Shown here piece after piece: positions 45,500-55,859 of a stretch of 64,000 bases of DNA. Position 1 is the first letter of the stretch, and every line of letters begins with the position of its first letter. Location: contig NC_089595.1 of the NCBI RefSeq assembly GCF_019320115.1, forward strand, positions 105,221,611 to 105,285,610, given 5' to 3'. This DNA is from Miscanthus floridulus (lineage: Eukaryota > Streptophyta > Magnoliopsida > Poales > Poaceae). The position numbers and the translations under genes were made by a program. The notes beneath the pieces were generated by a model. It saw only the letters and a list, made by a program, of their open reading frames with translations. It was not told the DNA's origin and did no database searches.

Positions 45500-46720
45500 T
45501 TTGAGCTTTTCTGGTCATATAAGTTTTGCTACGCATTATCTCTCCATGCATAATAGAAATAGTGTATCTAGAAAAGTTGGAAAGTCAAAAGGTTTTATAA
45601 ATTGAAACAGATGGAGTTGTTGTTGTTGCTGCTGTTGTTTTTTTAGAAAGCTTTGCCCTCTCCTCCCCTGGTACCCTATTATCACTTCACCGGACACCGC
45701 CAATAACCTATTATAACTTCCATCGACCGGACATCGCCAATCATCGCTAATCTCACGTATATATGGTCCAATACCTCCGTAAATGCTTATGCAAGCCCTT
45801 AAATACCAAAAACCATCATTCCAATTCCAACAGTCCTTATAAAATATATAAGCCCTAGAATACCAAAAACCATCGGCTTGGTTCATTCCAATTCAACAGT
45901 CCTTAACAATGTTGACAATGATGTCCTTATACTAATGGATAGGTAGAGCCAAAGAATGTGAACTATACAAGTTAACAATACTACTAGCGGGTCGATATAT
46001 GCCAGGTCAAGTCATGACTCGACATTGATACGGTACCCGATAGTGATAGAGGGCTTCATAGTCGGGTCACTTAGATCCCAGCCACTTATCCGCAGCCTCG
46101 GATCTTGGTAGTGAAGCTATATCATTAACGGCTCATGCACACCTGACATTAACGTGCCGGCCTGCACGTATTTTGTAGCAATGGATGCACGTATTTTGTA
46201 GCAATAATGGATCCATTACCAGGCCGTATATGACTTGCTTGTTTGTGCATGACACATACCGAGATCTTTATACCCTACTTATTTGAGATTGTAAGTAACT
46301 TGTGTATCCCTCAAGTATCATTTGAGAAAGTGTTTGGGACGAAACCAAAATAAACCACGCCATGCTTTGGTGAATGAAATCGGCGCTTTTGGCGTGTAGT
46401 GACATGGCACACCACTAGTCAGCAGTCATAGCATGAAACGAACGCTGCCTAATTTAGGCACCAGGAATCGTGTCGAGCTGCGCCATGTTAGGGTAACGTA
46501 CCCAAACAAATGCATGTACTACTTTTTTGTTGTTTTCACATAACCTGATGATTGACCAAATAGTATAAATTCCTTCTTCCTATTAGGGTCAAAACGTGTA
46601 CCATCATGAATTTATAAGAGGGACGTCGCACAAGATTAATATGATTCCTTTATAGGTGTAGCTACGCAGTACTCGTCAGAGTATTTTGGCCGGAATGCAT
46701 GCACAGTCCAGTCGACTCAC
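45500..46720. other. Intergenic tract, no gene
   Basis: Includes a small TTG/CTG simple repeat (45612-45640). No coding region is supported. Confidence 0.4.
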
Positions 46721-46879
46721 GTTATAACCAGATGAATGAACAGACCCAAAAATATAATGTAAACTAAAGTGAGTCATAACTGAAAATTAATTTCTAAAGT
46801 ACTAGCAATGTTTGGCATAGTTCGGCTACTTGCTATAATCTCATCATTCCAGAGTCAAGCTGTTTTTCTCTCATCTTAA

Positions 46880-47005
46880 GGGCTCATTCGGTTAGACCTC
46901 ATTCCTCTGATAGGAATCGTTCCGGGTGAAGACTAGCTATATATATAAATTACACAAGCATTTCTGATAGGAATGGAACATGAATCCCCTATAACCGAAC
47001 GATGC
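46880..47005. mobile_element. hAT-type MITE
   Basis: Left GGCTCATTCGGTTAGA pairs with TATAACCGAACGATGC at the right. The interior has GATAGGAAT on both sides in inverted order with ATTCCTCTGATAGGAAT. It lies in the 3' flank of the broken profilin copy. Confidence 0.55.
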
Positions 47006-48119
47006 GTAGAAAGAACTAAGAGCCAAATGAATCCAGTATTTTTAGCTTCGAGGGCTCTATATATAAACCAATGGAATCCATAGCCGTTTGCTGGAGAGGC
47101 CTGTATCTACTGCATGGGAGCAACGGACGAGAACATGCAAGGTGTTTGTTATTACTGAAGCCATCATATCAAGGAAGGCTACATGCCGAATTCTATCAGG
47201 TATTTGCCCAGCCTTTCCACCAATATGTTGCGCTGCCTGGGAGTCATCGGTTGGTCGTAGATGCCAGCAATGATGAGTGCCAGCCCTGTCTTCATCACGG
47301 TGATGCCTCCTGATCCCTGGAAAACAAAAACAAAAAAAAAAGTGTTTTGTTTAGGGAACCAAAGGCAGATGTGGAGTGCCTTTACATGTTAGTTAGTTAT
47401 AATTAGATCTAAAAGCATGTACATGGCCTCCTCAAATACAAGAGAAGTGGATCAAATAATATTTGACCATATTTCGCTTGGAAAGTAACAAAGATATGTG
47501 TAACAATTCAGTAACTTCGAATCATGAGGATATTGGAGAAAAGAGTAGATTTCAAAGAGCATTACCGCTAGAATTGCTATTGTTTCTCTAACGAGAATCC
47601 TGCTCCAGAAATAAAATCCATGGCACAGCGGCATGTAACGGCCACATAGGTTGAACGGAAGAAAGCAATTTATGAGAAACCACAACCGATGATCAAAGTC
47701 CGGGACCTGAAAGTTTAGACTAAATGAGTTTGTATGAAATCTGTTGTAAACGCTATGGTTTATATTGATCTAGTATATATGTAATAAAAAATAGTATGTT
47801 ATTTGTCTATAACAAATGTATTGCGTTTTGCTTCATCTTACACAAATGGCATAATTGAATAAATAAAGAATACATTGTATATATAGGGATTATGGAAACC
47901 GGTCCAACTAAAGGGATTTGTGAAGGGAAAATTTTTCATTACTATGTTATCTACTTTTCTTTGCTATATTCTCGTTGGCAAATCCAATTTTGCAGTTAAT
48001 AGCTAAGTACCGAGCGATTCAAAATATTTAGCAGCCAAAGGCTCATGAAACAATGTACTGTGTGTCCACCTTATCTCTGTCCCGTTCACACATCTCTCTC
48101 CCTGTTATCTCTTCCCCTC

Positions 48120-48250
48120 ACTCTCAGCCTGTTCGGGAGGCCGTATCGTATCGTGGATTATTTACTGCTGGCTGGTTTGGTGTGAGAGAAAAACACTGTT
48201 CCCGGCTGGAAATTTACGATCGTTTACGAGCAAGCGAACAGGCTGTCTAT
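48120..48250. mobile_element. hAT-type MITE
   Basis: TIRs CAGCCTGTTCGGGAGG and AAGCGAACAGGCTGT. Interior GTGTGAGAGAAAAA is shared with the MITEs at 16430 and 58795. Confidence 0.65.
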
Positions 48251-48263
48251 CTCTCTTATCTAC

Positions 48264-48575
48264 CACTAGTAGAGAACAGACATTTCATCCTAGACCAAAA
48301 TGGGCTCTAGTCCCGGTATTTTTTGCGTCCGGGACTAGAGAGACCTTTAATCCCGGTTGGTGTCTCCAACCGGGACTAAAGGTCCCTGCCCAACGGCTAT
48401 TGCACTCGGCACAGTGGCAGGGGACCTTTAGTCCCGGTTGGAGACACCAAACGGGACTAAAGGTGGACCTTTACTCCCGGTTGGAGCCACCGACCGGGAC
48501 TAAAAGTCCTCCAACCTTTAGTCCCGGTTGGTAACACCAACCGAGATTAAAGGTTCCCCGGTGGGTTAGTTCAAA
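48264..48575. mobile_element. Truncated CACTA end with 'TAGTCCCGGTTGG' repeats
   Basis: CACTAGTAGAGAACAGAC starts the element; then TTTAGTCCCGGTTGG and its inverse CCAACCGGGACTAAA occur as at least four facing pairs. This is a well-known grass CACTA-type subterminal pattern. No right end was found, so only one end is left. It sits inside the enlarged intron 2 of the profilin pseudogene. Confidence 0.7.
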
Positions 48576-50225
48576 AGGGAATCATCTTATCCATTGTTAG
48601 ATGTGTTGCGTCTCTGTATTACACAGACCTCTCTCCATCACGCTCTCTTATTTACATAGACCTCCAACCCTCCCCCCTTCCCCCTCTCCTTGACGCTCTG
48701 AGCCGAGTAGGGTGAGAGCACCGACGACCAAGCTAAGAGTATGCCCCCTGCATTCCATGGAATACCCATGTTCTTTCAACAAAAAATAAATATATGTATA
48801 TAAGTATATATGTACAATTATATAGCATGTTGTAAATTGACCTATAAGCCTAATCGACCTACTACTAGCCCATGAAGTCATTAGAAACTGCATCCATCTC
48901 CCGTCTCCGTTGTCCCGTTCAGCAAATTGGCGTCCTCCGTCCATGACATAGCGCCTCGGGCGAGTTTTGCGGCGCATTGACTCGGAAGTCGAAAGCAGCG
49001 GTTGATGGTCACGGCGCGGCCATCACCCCTCCCCGGCTCCCCCTCGGCCCCCGGCCCTCCCGGCTCCGTTGTCCACTCAACTCGCCCCCTCACTCTCTTG
49101 TTATTGTCTTAAGGTAGAAGAAGGCTAGAGGTAGAAGAACGATGGAGGCTGTTGGTATAAAAAAATTCATGTGTTGAAATTATATAAAATACATAGTTGT
49201 GCAGTAGATGGACTCAACTAGTAAAGCCCAGGCGAGCAGATCAGCGGACGGTGCGCATGCCTGAGAGTGGGATGGGAGCGCCCATGGCCGGGCAACGTGC
49301 CATGCTGGGCGAGCGTGTGCCCACGGCCGGACGGCTGCCACAATGAAGGAGGCCGGCCATGGCCGGACAGTGTATGCAGGCTTTTGGGGACGTTTTCTCA
49401 ATGATTTTTAAGGGCATTAAATTTTTAGCCACAACCAGAAATTAATTCTAGATTCGGTTGGTTGGTCGTCCGTGCGAATCACTTATTTATAGAAATTTTT
49501 AGAACTATCTAAGTGACATTCACTTGTTTTAGCCCCTCCCAATAACTAAATTTAGGCCATATATTTATACCGTTTTAGTAGTATTTACACTGTCTTGTTA
49601 TTATATTTATAGTTATTTCATTGGTGTAATTTATTGGACAGAGTAATGTAATTTTGGGATAACGCAAATATATGCTAAATTTTTCAAAAAAAAAAATACA
49701 AATTATTTATATGGATTCTAAATATTAGAGAAATATTTGTTAAAGTATTCACAAATGTCATCAAATTAGAAAAAAAATGCAGATCTCAGAGGAAGAGAAG
49801 AATTGAGCACAAGGGCGAGCGCGGAGCTCCATCCTTGTGAGCGGCGGCGCGAGGGGCCGCGCACCGGCGGCGGAGGGAGCCGGCCTGGGGGCGGTGACGG
49901 TGCAGGGAGCAGCCTTGGAGCAGTGGCGGCCGGCCTGGGGTCAAGTCGACGACGTAGCCACGGCTTGGGGCCGACGACGTAGCCACTGGACGTAGGAGGA
50001 CACGCGGCTCTAGCCTATATCCCTCACTGCTCGTGGCTAAACAATCAATCCAATGCCAGAGCACGTGCCACGAAACAAATCGGACTGCGACAAATTCGGT
50101 TGCCGGCACAAGATAAAACATGCGGTTGCTCTAAAGCAATTCTGAAATTTTTCCATAGAGGTGACTGTGAACACTGGTTCTGAAAGTCAATTTTAACCAT
50201 CCCCTGAAAATGTTCTTTGTAGTAT
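48576..50225. other. Gene-free tract within the disrupted profilin copy
   Basis: GC-rich islands at 48900-49080 and 49800-50010 give minus-strand frames without recognisable domains; the rest is AT-rich. Confidence 0.35.
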
Positions 50226-50228
50226 TGT

Positions 50229-50788
50229 ACTCCCTCCGTATCGTAATTAGAAGTCGTTTAGGACATGATTACGCTTACCAAGGAGTGCCAAAGAGTGATT
50301 AATTAGGGAGGAGTTTTCCTTCTTTGCCCTTATTAAATAGGACTGCGGGTGTCTCCTATACAACAATTCCTCATAGTCCGAGTGGTAAGCGATCTGCGGA
50401 CCGAGGCTGGAGGTCCAGCGTTCAAATTCCTTGGCCGCACTATTTTTTGGACGCTCGCGGGAATTTGCATGGCGCTGTGCACGCACGCTGGTTGCGCGCT
50501 ATGCCGCGTGAATTTTTTCAGTTGCCGCGTGTGTAGACTTTTTCGTTCACTCTTTGTTTCGCATGTGCGCGTTTTTTTGTTCGTTTGGCGCTCAGCGCTC
50601 AGCAGGTCAATCGGGCTCTTAACGCGCGGCGCGGGATGCGAAGCGCGAGCTCTTAACGCGCGGTGAGGGATACGAAGCGCAAGGGGCAGCATCGTCCAAA
50701 CTTTGTGTTGGAGGTCAGAACGACTTCTAATCGCTCAGATCCGTCCGTGGCCAGAACGACCGCTATTTGCGATACGGAGGGAGTACGG
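50229..50788. mobile_element. Stowaway-type element with 560-bp span
   Basis: Left TACTCCCTCCGTATCGTAAT and right ATTTGCGATACGGAGGGAGTA form matching inverted ends with TA at the borders; inside, AGAAGTCGTTT is mirrored by AACGACTTCT further in. It is longer than a standard Stowaway MITE and has captured other sequence, including a tRNA-like segment. It is inserted next to exon 2 of the profilin pseudogene. Confidence 0.72.
50368..50440 (+). other. tRNA-like (A-box/B-box) segment inside the Stowaway-type element
   Basis: ATAGTCCGAGTGGTAAGC at 50373-50390 resembles the internal A box and GCGTTCAAATTCC at 50419-50431 resembles a B box (GGTTCGANTCC), about 45 bp apart as in tRNA genes. Arms do not close as a good cloverleaf by eye, so a tRNA-derived SINE head is more likely than a working tRNA. 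Confidence 0.4.
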
Positions 50789-51175
50789 CACTATTCGGAA
50801 TCGTTAGTTAGTTTTTATTTGACAGAGACAAGGCACAGAAAGAAAGGTCAGCGGCAATTGGGCAGTCACCTTCTTGCCGCGACGAATGACAGCGCCAGGT
50901 TGTCCTTGCATGATTCTCAAAAAAGGTTCTCCTCGTTATTTCATGGGGAACAGGCCTGTCGGGGAGTGCCCCGGTTCATAGAAATCTTTCATGATGTTGG
51001 CAATCTCCACGCTCCTGAACTAGACACACCACACACACAAAAATCCCCTCGAGAGATGAGATGGCAGCGGGATCACGCAAACAACATCGATCATAGCAGT
51101 AGCAAGCTGCTGAATGATGGTGACCTGGGGGAACGCGTCGCTCTGAGCCCAGACGGTGCCGTCGTGGCCGAAGAC

Positions 51176-51854
51176 TAGGACTGACAAAATACTCGGGCTC
51201 GCCAACTCATTTGGACTCGTGGCCGGATCAGCTCGGCTCGAGTCGGCTCGTTTTAGCTTTTTTATGAGTTGAGCTGGAAGTCTAGGTCGCTATTTTAACG
51301 AGACAACTCGAGCCAGCTCGTGAGCTGGTCATGAGCTGAAATGAGTTGAGGCCTATCAGCCCACGACCATAAATCCAGAAGATAATAATGCTAATCTAGA
51401 AGTGTACATCTATTTTATTGGTATGTAATCCTTATTTTCAGCTGTTTCGTATGAATTTTAATTTTATAATTGTTGTGGTACTTAAATATTGATTTTATGG
51501 ATTGTTTTCGGAAAGAATATGATGATGCTGACATTAAATTTGTGGACTTTCCTAAGTTTGTGGTGGCAAGCAACTAGTTAGTATACTGAAACTGCATAAT
51601 CATGGATAGACCAGCTATGTTGCATGGTTGATACTTTTGATGAACATGATATGTATTAATCATGTATGGTTGCATAATGATGGACATCACCTTTAGAAAT
51701 TAATGTAGCATAAACATTATAAACATATGTGTCCTATTTTTTTATAGCTCGTGAGCTAAACGAGACAGTTTGAACTCGGTAACGAGCCGAGCCGAGCTAC
51801 CCCTCTAGCTCGTAATATTAACAAACCGAGCCGAGCTGGCTCGATGTCCAGCAC
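51176..51854. mobile_element. Unclassified insertion in exon 1 of the profilin pseudogene
   Basis: Breaks the exon between codons for IVG and FGHDG. Both sides are rich in CTCGG/GAGCC words (GGCTCGCC, CAGCTCGGCTCGAG; CGAGCCGAGCTGGCTCG) and the edges GGACTGACA / TGTCCAGC are roughly inverted, with ACTA on both sides. Likely a non-autonomous DNA transposon; the superfamily is not clear. Confidence 0.5.
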
Positions 51855-52034
51855 TACCGACGATGGCTGCGGCGGTGAGATGGTGGCCCTCTACCTCGCA
51901 CATCAGGAGCTCGTCCATGAATGGCTGCCAGAACTAATTTTCAGCCGAGTCAGCCTATTTTATTTTATTCTCTCATAGAATATTATTGAATCAGCCGAAT
52001 TCAACCGGTTTTAATGCCGGCCGAACATGCCAAC

Positions 52035-52260
52035 GTCGTCGACATCCTTGTCGTCCTCCGGATCCGTCCTCTGATCTCGCACTGCTCGCCAAGGACGGAG
52101 AGAACGATAGGGTTCGTGCTCCCCAACACAAATCTACTGAAAGTGACGAAGAGTTTCTGGTAGCATGCACGAAACGGATGGCGTAAAGAGGGGAACAACG
52201 AAATACCGGATCGCCGCCTCGCTCCGGCCACACGTTTGTCTCCTTCCTCCTCCTTGCTCT
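52035..52260 (-). promoter_or_regulatory. Duplicated 5' flank of the profilin pseudogene
   Basis: Words such as GAAGAGTTTCTGGTAGCATG, then ACCGGATCGCCGCCTCGCT and CCACACGTTTGTCTCCT match in order the 5' flank of the intact gene at 55600-55720. It shows the duplication included the upstream region. Confidence 0.6.
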
Positions 52261-52814
52261 TCGCGCACGATTGTTATGATCGACACGATCTAAAAATTTT
52301 TAGTTAAAAAATATTTTTATTCAAAATCATTTTAAGTTTTTAATATTTGTTTTTATATTATCAGATTTTAAGATTCATATTTGTTAATATTTTAAAATTA
52401 TCTTAATTGGAGACATGCTCTAAATTATAGCTCTCGACAATATCTAAAACTTTATAGTTAAAAATTTTTAAATTAAAGATTGTTTAGGGAGGAGGGGGTG
52501 TGAAATATTCAGTATAGGATTCCATCAAATTAATATACAAAATTTAATATACTATCGCTAGTCATAAGTGAGTGTGCACGTGTGCATATTTTGTGCTAAA
52601 AAACATGTGGAGTGTAACTTGTGGCGCATGACCGCAATGCTTAGCTTGGGGAGCTTATCTGGGACCTAAAAAATATTTTACTTTTTCAATCTTTTTGATT
52701 TTCTAAAAGTTATTAACAATATCTTTTATTAATCGATTTACATAGATGGCTATAAGTTTAAAATCATAAAATATTGTACAGGGTAAATGAATGGCCAAAG
52801 TATATATAATTTTG
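52261..52814. other. AT-rich tract, no gene
   Basis: Nothing recognisable. Confidence 0.4.
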
Positions 52815-53000
52815 ATATCATACCATATCAGACTATGCCTTATAAAATAGACTGTAGGGTCTAGTTTGTTCTATTAGTATTCTTTTGTTTGACATTGTAA
52901 GTTTGTTGTGCCCCTCAAGTATGAATTTAAATTGAGTTATTAAGAGTTCATTTTATGTTGCCCTTCAAGTATGTATTGAAAATTGAGTTATCAATAAGTG
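52815..53000. repeat. Direct repeat flanking the old LINE fragment, left copy
   Basis: CTTATAAAATAGACTG...AGTTTG, then CCTCAAGTATGAATT and TTAAGAGTTCATTTT recur in the same order at 54130-54290. Confidence 0.65.
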
Positions 53001-53009
53001 GATATTTAA

Positions 53010-53745
53010 ACTGCAGAAGGAAGATGGTATTTGGCAAGATGTTTTAGAAAAAATATCTGAAAAATTAGTCTTTCCCGAGTAGTTAGAAGGTCAGGCGATT
53101 CGCATTTTTCAGTGTTATTGAATTTAGTGAGACGGAAGAATGCAACAGTGGCTAATGTACTAAGTACCTCTCCTGTCTCCTCTTAACGTTTCTTTTAGAA
53201 GAGCGATAGTAGGGAAAAACCTACAGGATTGGCTGAGTCTGATTTCTTTAATTTTACCTGTCAACCTAAATGATAATAAGGACGAGTTCATTTGGCAATT
53301 AAGGAAAAATGACATTTGCAATGTATTCCATGTATAGAGATATTATGAAAAAAGAGCGAATCTCGGGGAAGACGGTGTTCTGGAACGCTAAATTACCCCT
53401 AAAGATTAAGACCCTTCTATGGTATTTAAAGAGAGGTGTAATACTTATAAAGGATAACCTGTTAAAAAGAGGTTAGAAAGGGGACACGAAATGTGTCTTT
53501 TGTGGTATTGAAGAATCGATTCAACATCTTTTTTTGACTGCTATATAGCCAGATTGTTGTGGAATGTGTTGTGCATCACTTTCAAGTTTTGACAACCTAG
53601 AGATATGATCCATTTGTTTGGTTCTTGGCTATTGAGTTTTGATGCATCGATTAGGAACGAAGTAATAGTGGTTTAGCGGTGATGTGTTGGGATCTATGGT
53701 TACATAGAAATGACGTAGTTTTTAACAAAATAGACTAACTCTTTC
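53010..53745 (+). pseudogene. Decayed L1-type LINE fragment (zf-RVT region)
   Basis: Reads VFWNAKLPLKIKTLLWYL, then GDTKCVFCGIEESIQHLF and ARLLWNVV, the zinc-binding region that follows reverse transcriptase in plant L1 elements, with several stops and frame changes. No other LINE domain is left. It is clearly older than the LINE at 33240. Confidence 0.7.
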
Positions 53746-54129
53746 TTGCAGGTCATTTTTTAGAGGGACATGTTTCTTGCTGGTCATTTTTATAGGGATA
53801 TGTTGGATCTGACACTAGTCTCAGTTGTCTAAAGGGGAAGAGAGAATGACTTTGAAGGAGGGATGCAGACGAGTTGATGTGGTGGTGCTCAATTTTTTGG
53901 GGGGGGAGATGGAATGGAGACATAGGAGAAGAATTGAGAACTAGGTTCTGGCGAGGCATTGTGAGAGCATTGTGTTTTACTTGTTTGTTTGATATTGGGT
54001 TGTTTTGAGCCTTGTTTAATGAATTTGGGTCTAAGTATCGTTGGAATTGTATTGTGTGGCTGTACTCGTTCATTTGTGAATAGGGTAGGCCAGAAACATT
54101 TTTGTTCCCTAGCTAATTAAAAAAAGATC

Positions 54130-54290
54130 ATGCCATATCAGTAGGTCTTATAAAATAGACTGAAGGGTATAGTTTGTTTCACATGGTAAGTTTGGTGTGT
54201 CCCTCAAGTATGAATTGAAATTGAATTATTAAGAGTTCATTTTTGCTATCACTCAAGTATTTATTGCAAATTGAGCTATATATTTCATTT
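54130..54290. repeat. Direct repeat flanking the old LINE fragment, right copy
   Basis: Matches 52815-53000 at about 80-85 percent by eye. Confidence 0.65.
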
Positions 54291-54367
54291 CTTGTTTCTA
54301 TACTCTTCTCTATTAATAAAATAGGCCCATAGGCACACACTCCCGTACCCGTTGGTTCAAAAATATT

Positions 54368-54391
54368 GGGGGGGGGGGGGGGGGGGGGGGG
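54368..54391 (+). repeat. 24-base G homopolymer
   Basis: An uninterrupted run of 24 G after AAATATT and before CGAATC. It is able to form G-quadruplexes, and its length in the assembly may be inexact. Confidence 0.9.
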
Positions 54392-54611
54392 CGAATCTGC
54401 AGAAAATATAGGAGTACTTGCTTAGTGATTAGAGCGTTCCGTTCATGCGATACACGCTACAGCCAAATGATCCAAGCAAACCCAAGAATGTAAACTACAG
54501 CGAGCGAAGCCAGAACTGAAAAAATTCCAGCGGAGCAGCTATCATCTTGTAGCGGTGGACAAGAAGAGCCAAGCAAACAGGGGAACATGCAAGGCCTTGT
54601 TGGCTTTGTTA

Positions 54612-54860
54612 TCGAGGCCTCGTTCACTTTGCAAAAAAAAGTGAACCCGATGAATAGTACCACTTTCGTCTTATTTGGTAAATATTGTCCAATCGTGGAC
54701 CAACTAGGCTCAAAAGATTCATCTCGTGATTTCCAACTAAACTGTGTAATTAGTTATTTTTTTACCTACATTTAATACTCCATGCAAGCGGCTAAAAATT
54801 GATATGATGAAGAGAAAGTGAAAAAACTTAAATTTGGATGGCATCTAAACAAGGCCTGAA
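54612..54860. mobile_element. MITE in the 3' flank of profilin
   Basis: Ends AGGCCTCGTTCAC and CATCTAAACAAGGCCT are inverted copies. The interior has AGATTCATCTCGTGATTTCC and GTGTAATTAGTTATTTTTTT, the inverse of the MITE at 59515-59735, so both belong to one abundant grass family. It interrupts the sequence that matches the 3' flank of the broken profilin copy. Confidence 0.75.
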
Positions 54861-54891
54861 AGAAAGCTGAAGCCATCACCACCGAGGAAGG

Positions 54892-55489
54892 CTACATTCC
54901 CTGCTCAACCAGGTAGTCGCCCAGCCTTTCCACCACCATGTTGCACTGCCCGGGAGTCATCGGCTCGTCGTAGATGCCAATGATGAGTGCCTGCCCTGTC
55001 TTCTTCACAGTGATGCCTCCTGATCCCTGGGGGAAAACAAAACAAGAAACAATTCTAAAGATTTGTGTAACACCACAGAAACGGAGAGGAGCGGCAGCGA
55101 TGGCCGATGGGCAATCACCTTCTTGCCACGAATGACGGCGCCGGGTTCGCCTTGGATGACCATGTACTTGGTGGGTCCAAGGAAGAGGCCGGTCGGGGCG
55201 AGGTGCCCTGGCTCATCGAAATCCTTCATGATGTTGGTCATGTCCTCGGGCTTGAACTGCAGGACGCCACAACAACAAAAATTCACCTGACATGTCAGCG
55301 GGATCTATCACGCAAACAATAGCATAACATAATACTAACAGAACAGGGGAATGTGATGGCGGTGACCTCGGGGAACGCGGCGCTCTGAGCCCACACGGCG
55401 CCGTCGTGGCCGGCGATGGCCGCCGACGTGAGGTGGTGGCCCTCGATCTCGCACATCAGGTGCTCGTCCACGTACGTCTGCCAAGACAT
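54892..55489 (-). CDS. Profilin, three exons, intact
   Basis: Exon 1 is 55489-55367 (41 codons), exon 2 is 55256-55119 (46 codons), exon 3 is 55026-54892 (44 codons and stop). Both introns (110 and 92 nt) have GT-AG borders and lie between codons. The product has 131 residues, the standard plant profilin length, opening [20 protein letters not shown] and ending [15 protein letters not shown]. Profilin binds actin monomers, proline-rich proteins and phosphoinositides and controls actin polymerisation in the cytosol; plant profilins are also known pollen pan-allergens. The N- and C-terminal helices that form the polyproline site and the middle segment [19 protein letters not shown] are all present. 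A broken tandem copy lies to the left. A MITE sits within its 3' flank, which may supply 3' UTR sequence. The paralogue is not resolved, so I give no numbered symbol. Confidence 0.96.
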
Positions 55490-55855
55490 CTTCTTCGCCC
55501 GCTGGTCTCGCGCGCACTGGTCGGTCGGTCGCTAAAGGACCGAGAGGGGAGATCGCCGGAGGGCTCTCGTGCTCCTCCTCCCAACTGTTTGTGAGGTGAC
55601 TGACGGAGAGCGAGCTTTTAGCAGCATGTACGGAACGGGTGGCTAAAATAGAGAAGGGGACGGAGGACCGGATCCCGGCCTCGCTGCGGCGGGCCACACG
55701 TTCGTCTCCTCGCTCCCCCATGGACTTCGCCATGTTTCGGGGGCTGCTTGCTGACTGCTCTGGCGATGGCGGGATAACTGAGCGCCCGACGATGGATATG
55801 GCCGGAGCGTCGGAGTCCTGCATGCCACTGCAACTAGAGCAAATCCGAGAGTGTG
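55490..55855 (-). promoter_or_regulatory. 5' flank of the intact profilin gene
   Basis: The first 230 bp are shared with the broken copy (52035-52260). I see no clear TATA box. The plus-strand frame starting at 55639 is not supported. Confidence 0.35.
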
Positions 55856-55859
55856 CTTT

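Larger units (their letters stand above)
47179..51930 (-). pseudogene. Broken profilin copy, split by insertions
   Basis: All three profilin exons are recognisable in order. Exon 1 is in two pieces, 51930-51855 ([17 protein letters not shown]) and 51175-51125 (FGHDGTVWAQSDAFPQ), separated by a 0.7-kb insertion; its ATG has become TAG. Exon 2 (51019-50870) has an in-frame TAA and shifts after LFPMK. Exon 3 (47316-47179) still reads [33 protein letters not shown] but has one extra alanine codon. Intron 2 has grown to about 3.55 kb and holds a truncated CACTA end and a MITE, with a Stowaway-type element close to exon 2. Flanking similarity to 54440-55720 shows it is a tandem duplicate of the intact gene. 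Confidence 0.88.

Noticed and set aside
49786..50121. 111-codon minus-strand frame
   Set aside because: Composition-driven frame in a GC-rich island with no recognisable domain.
50368..50440. Calling a functional tRNA gene
   Set aside because: The A- and B-box words are imperfect and I could not draw acceptor and anticodon stems.
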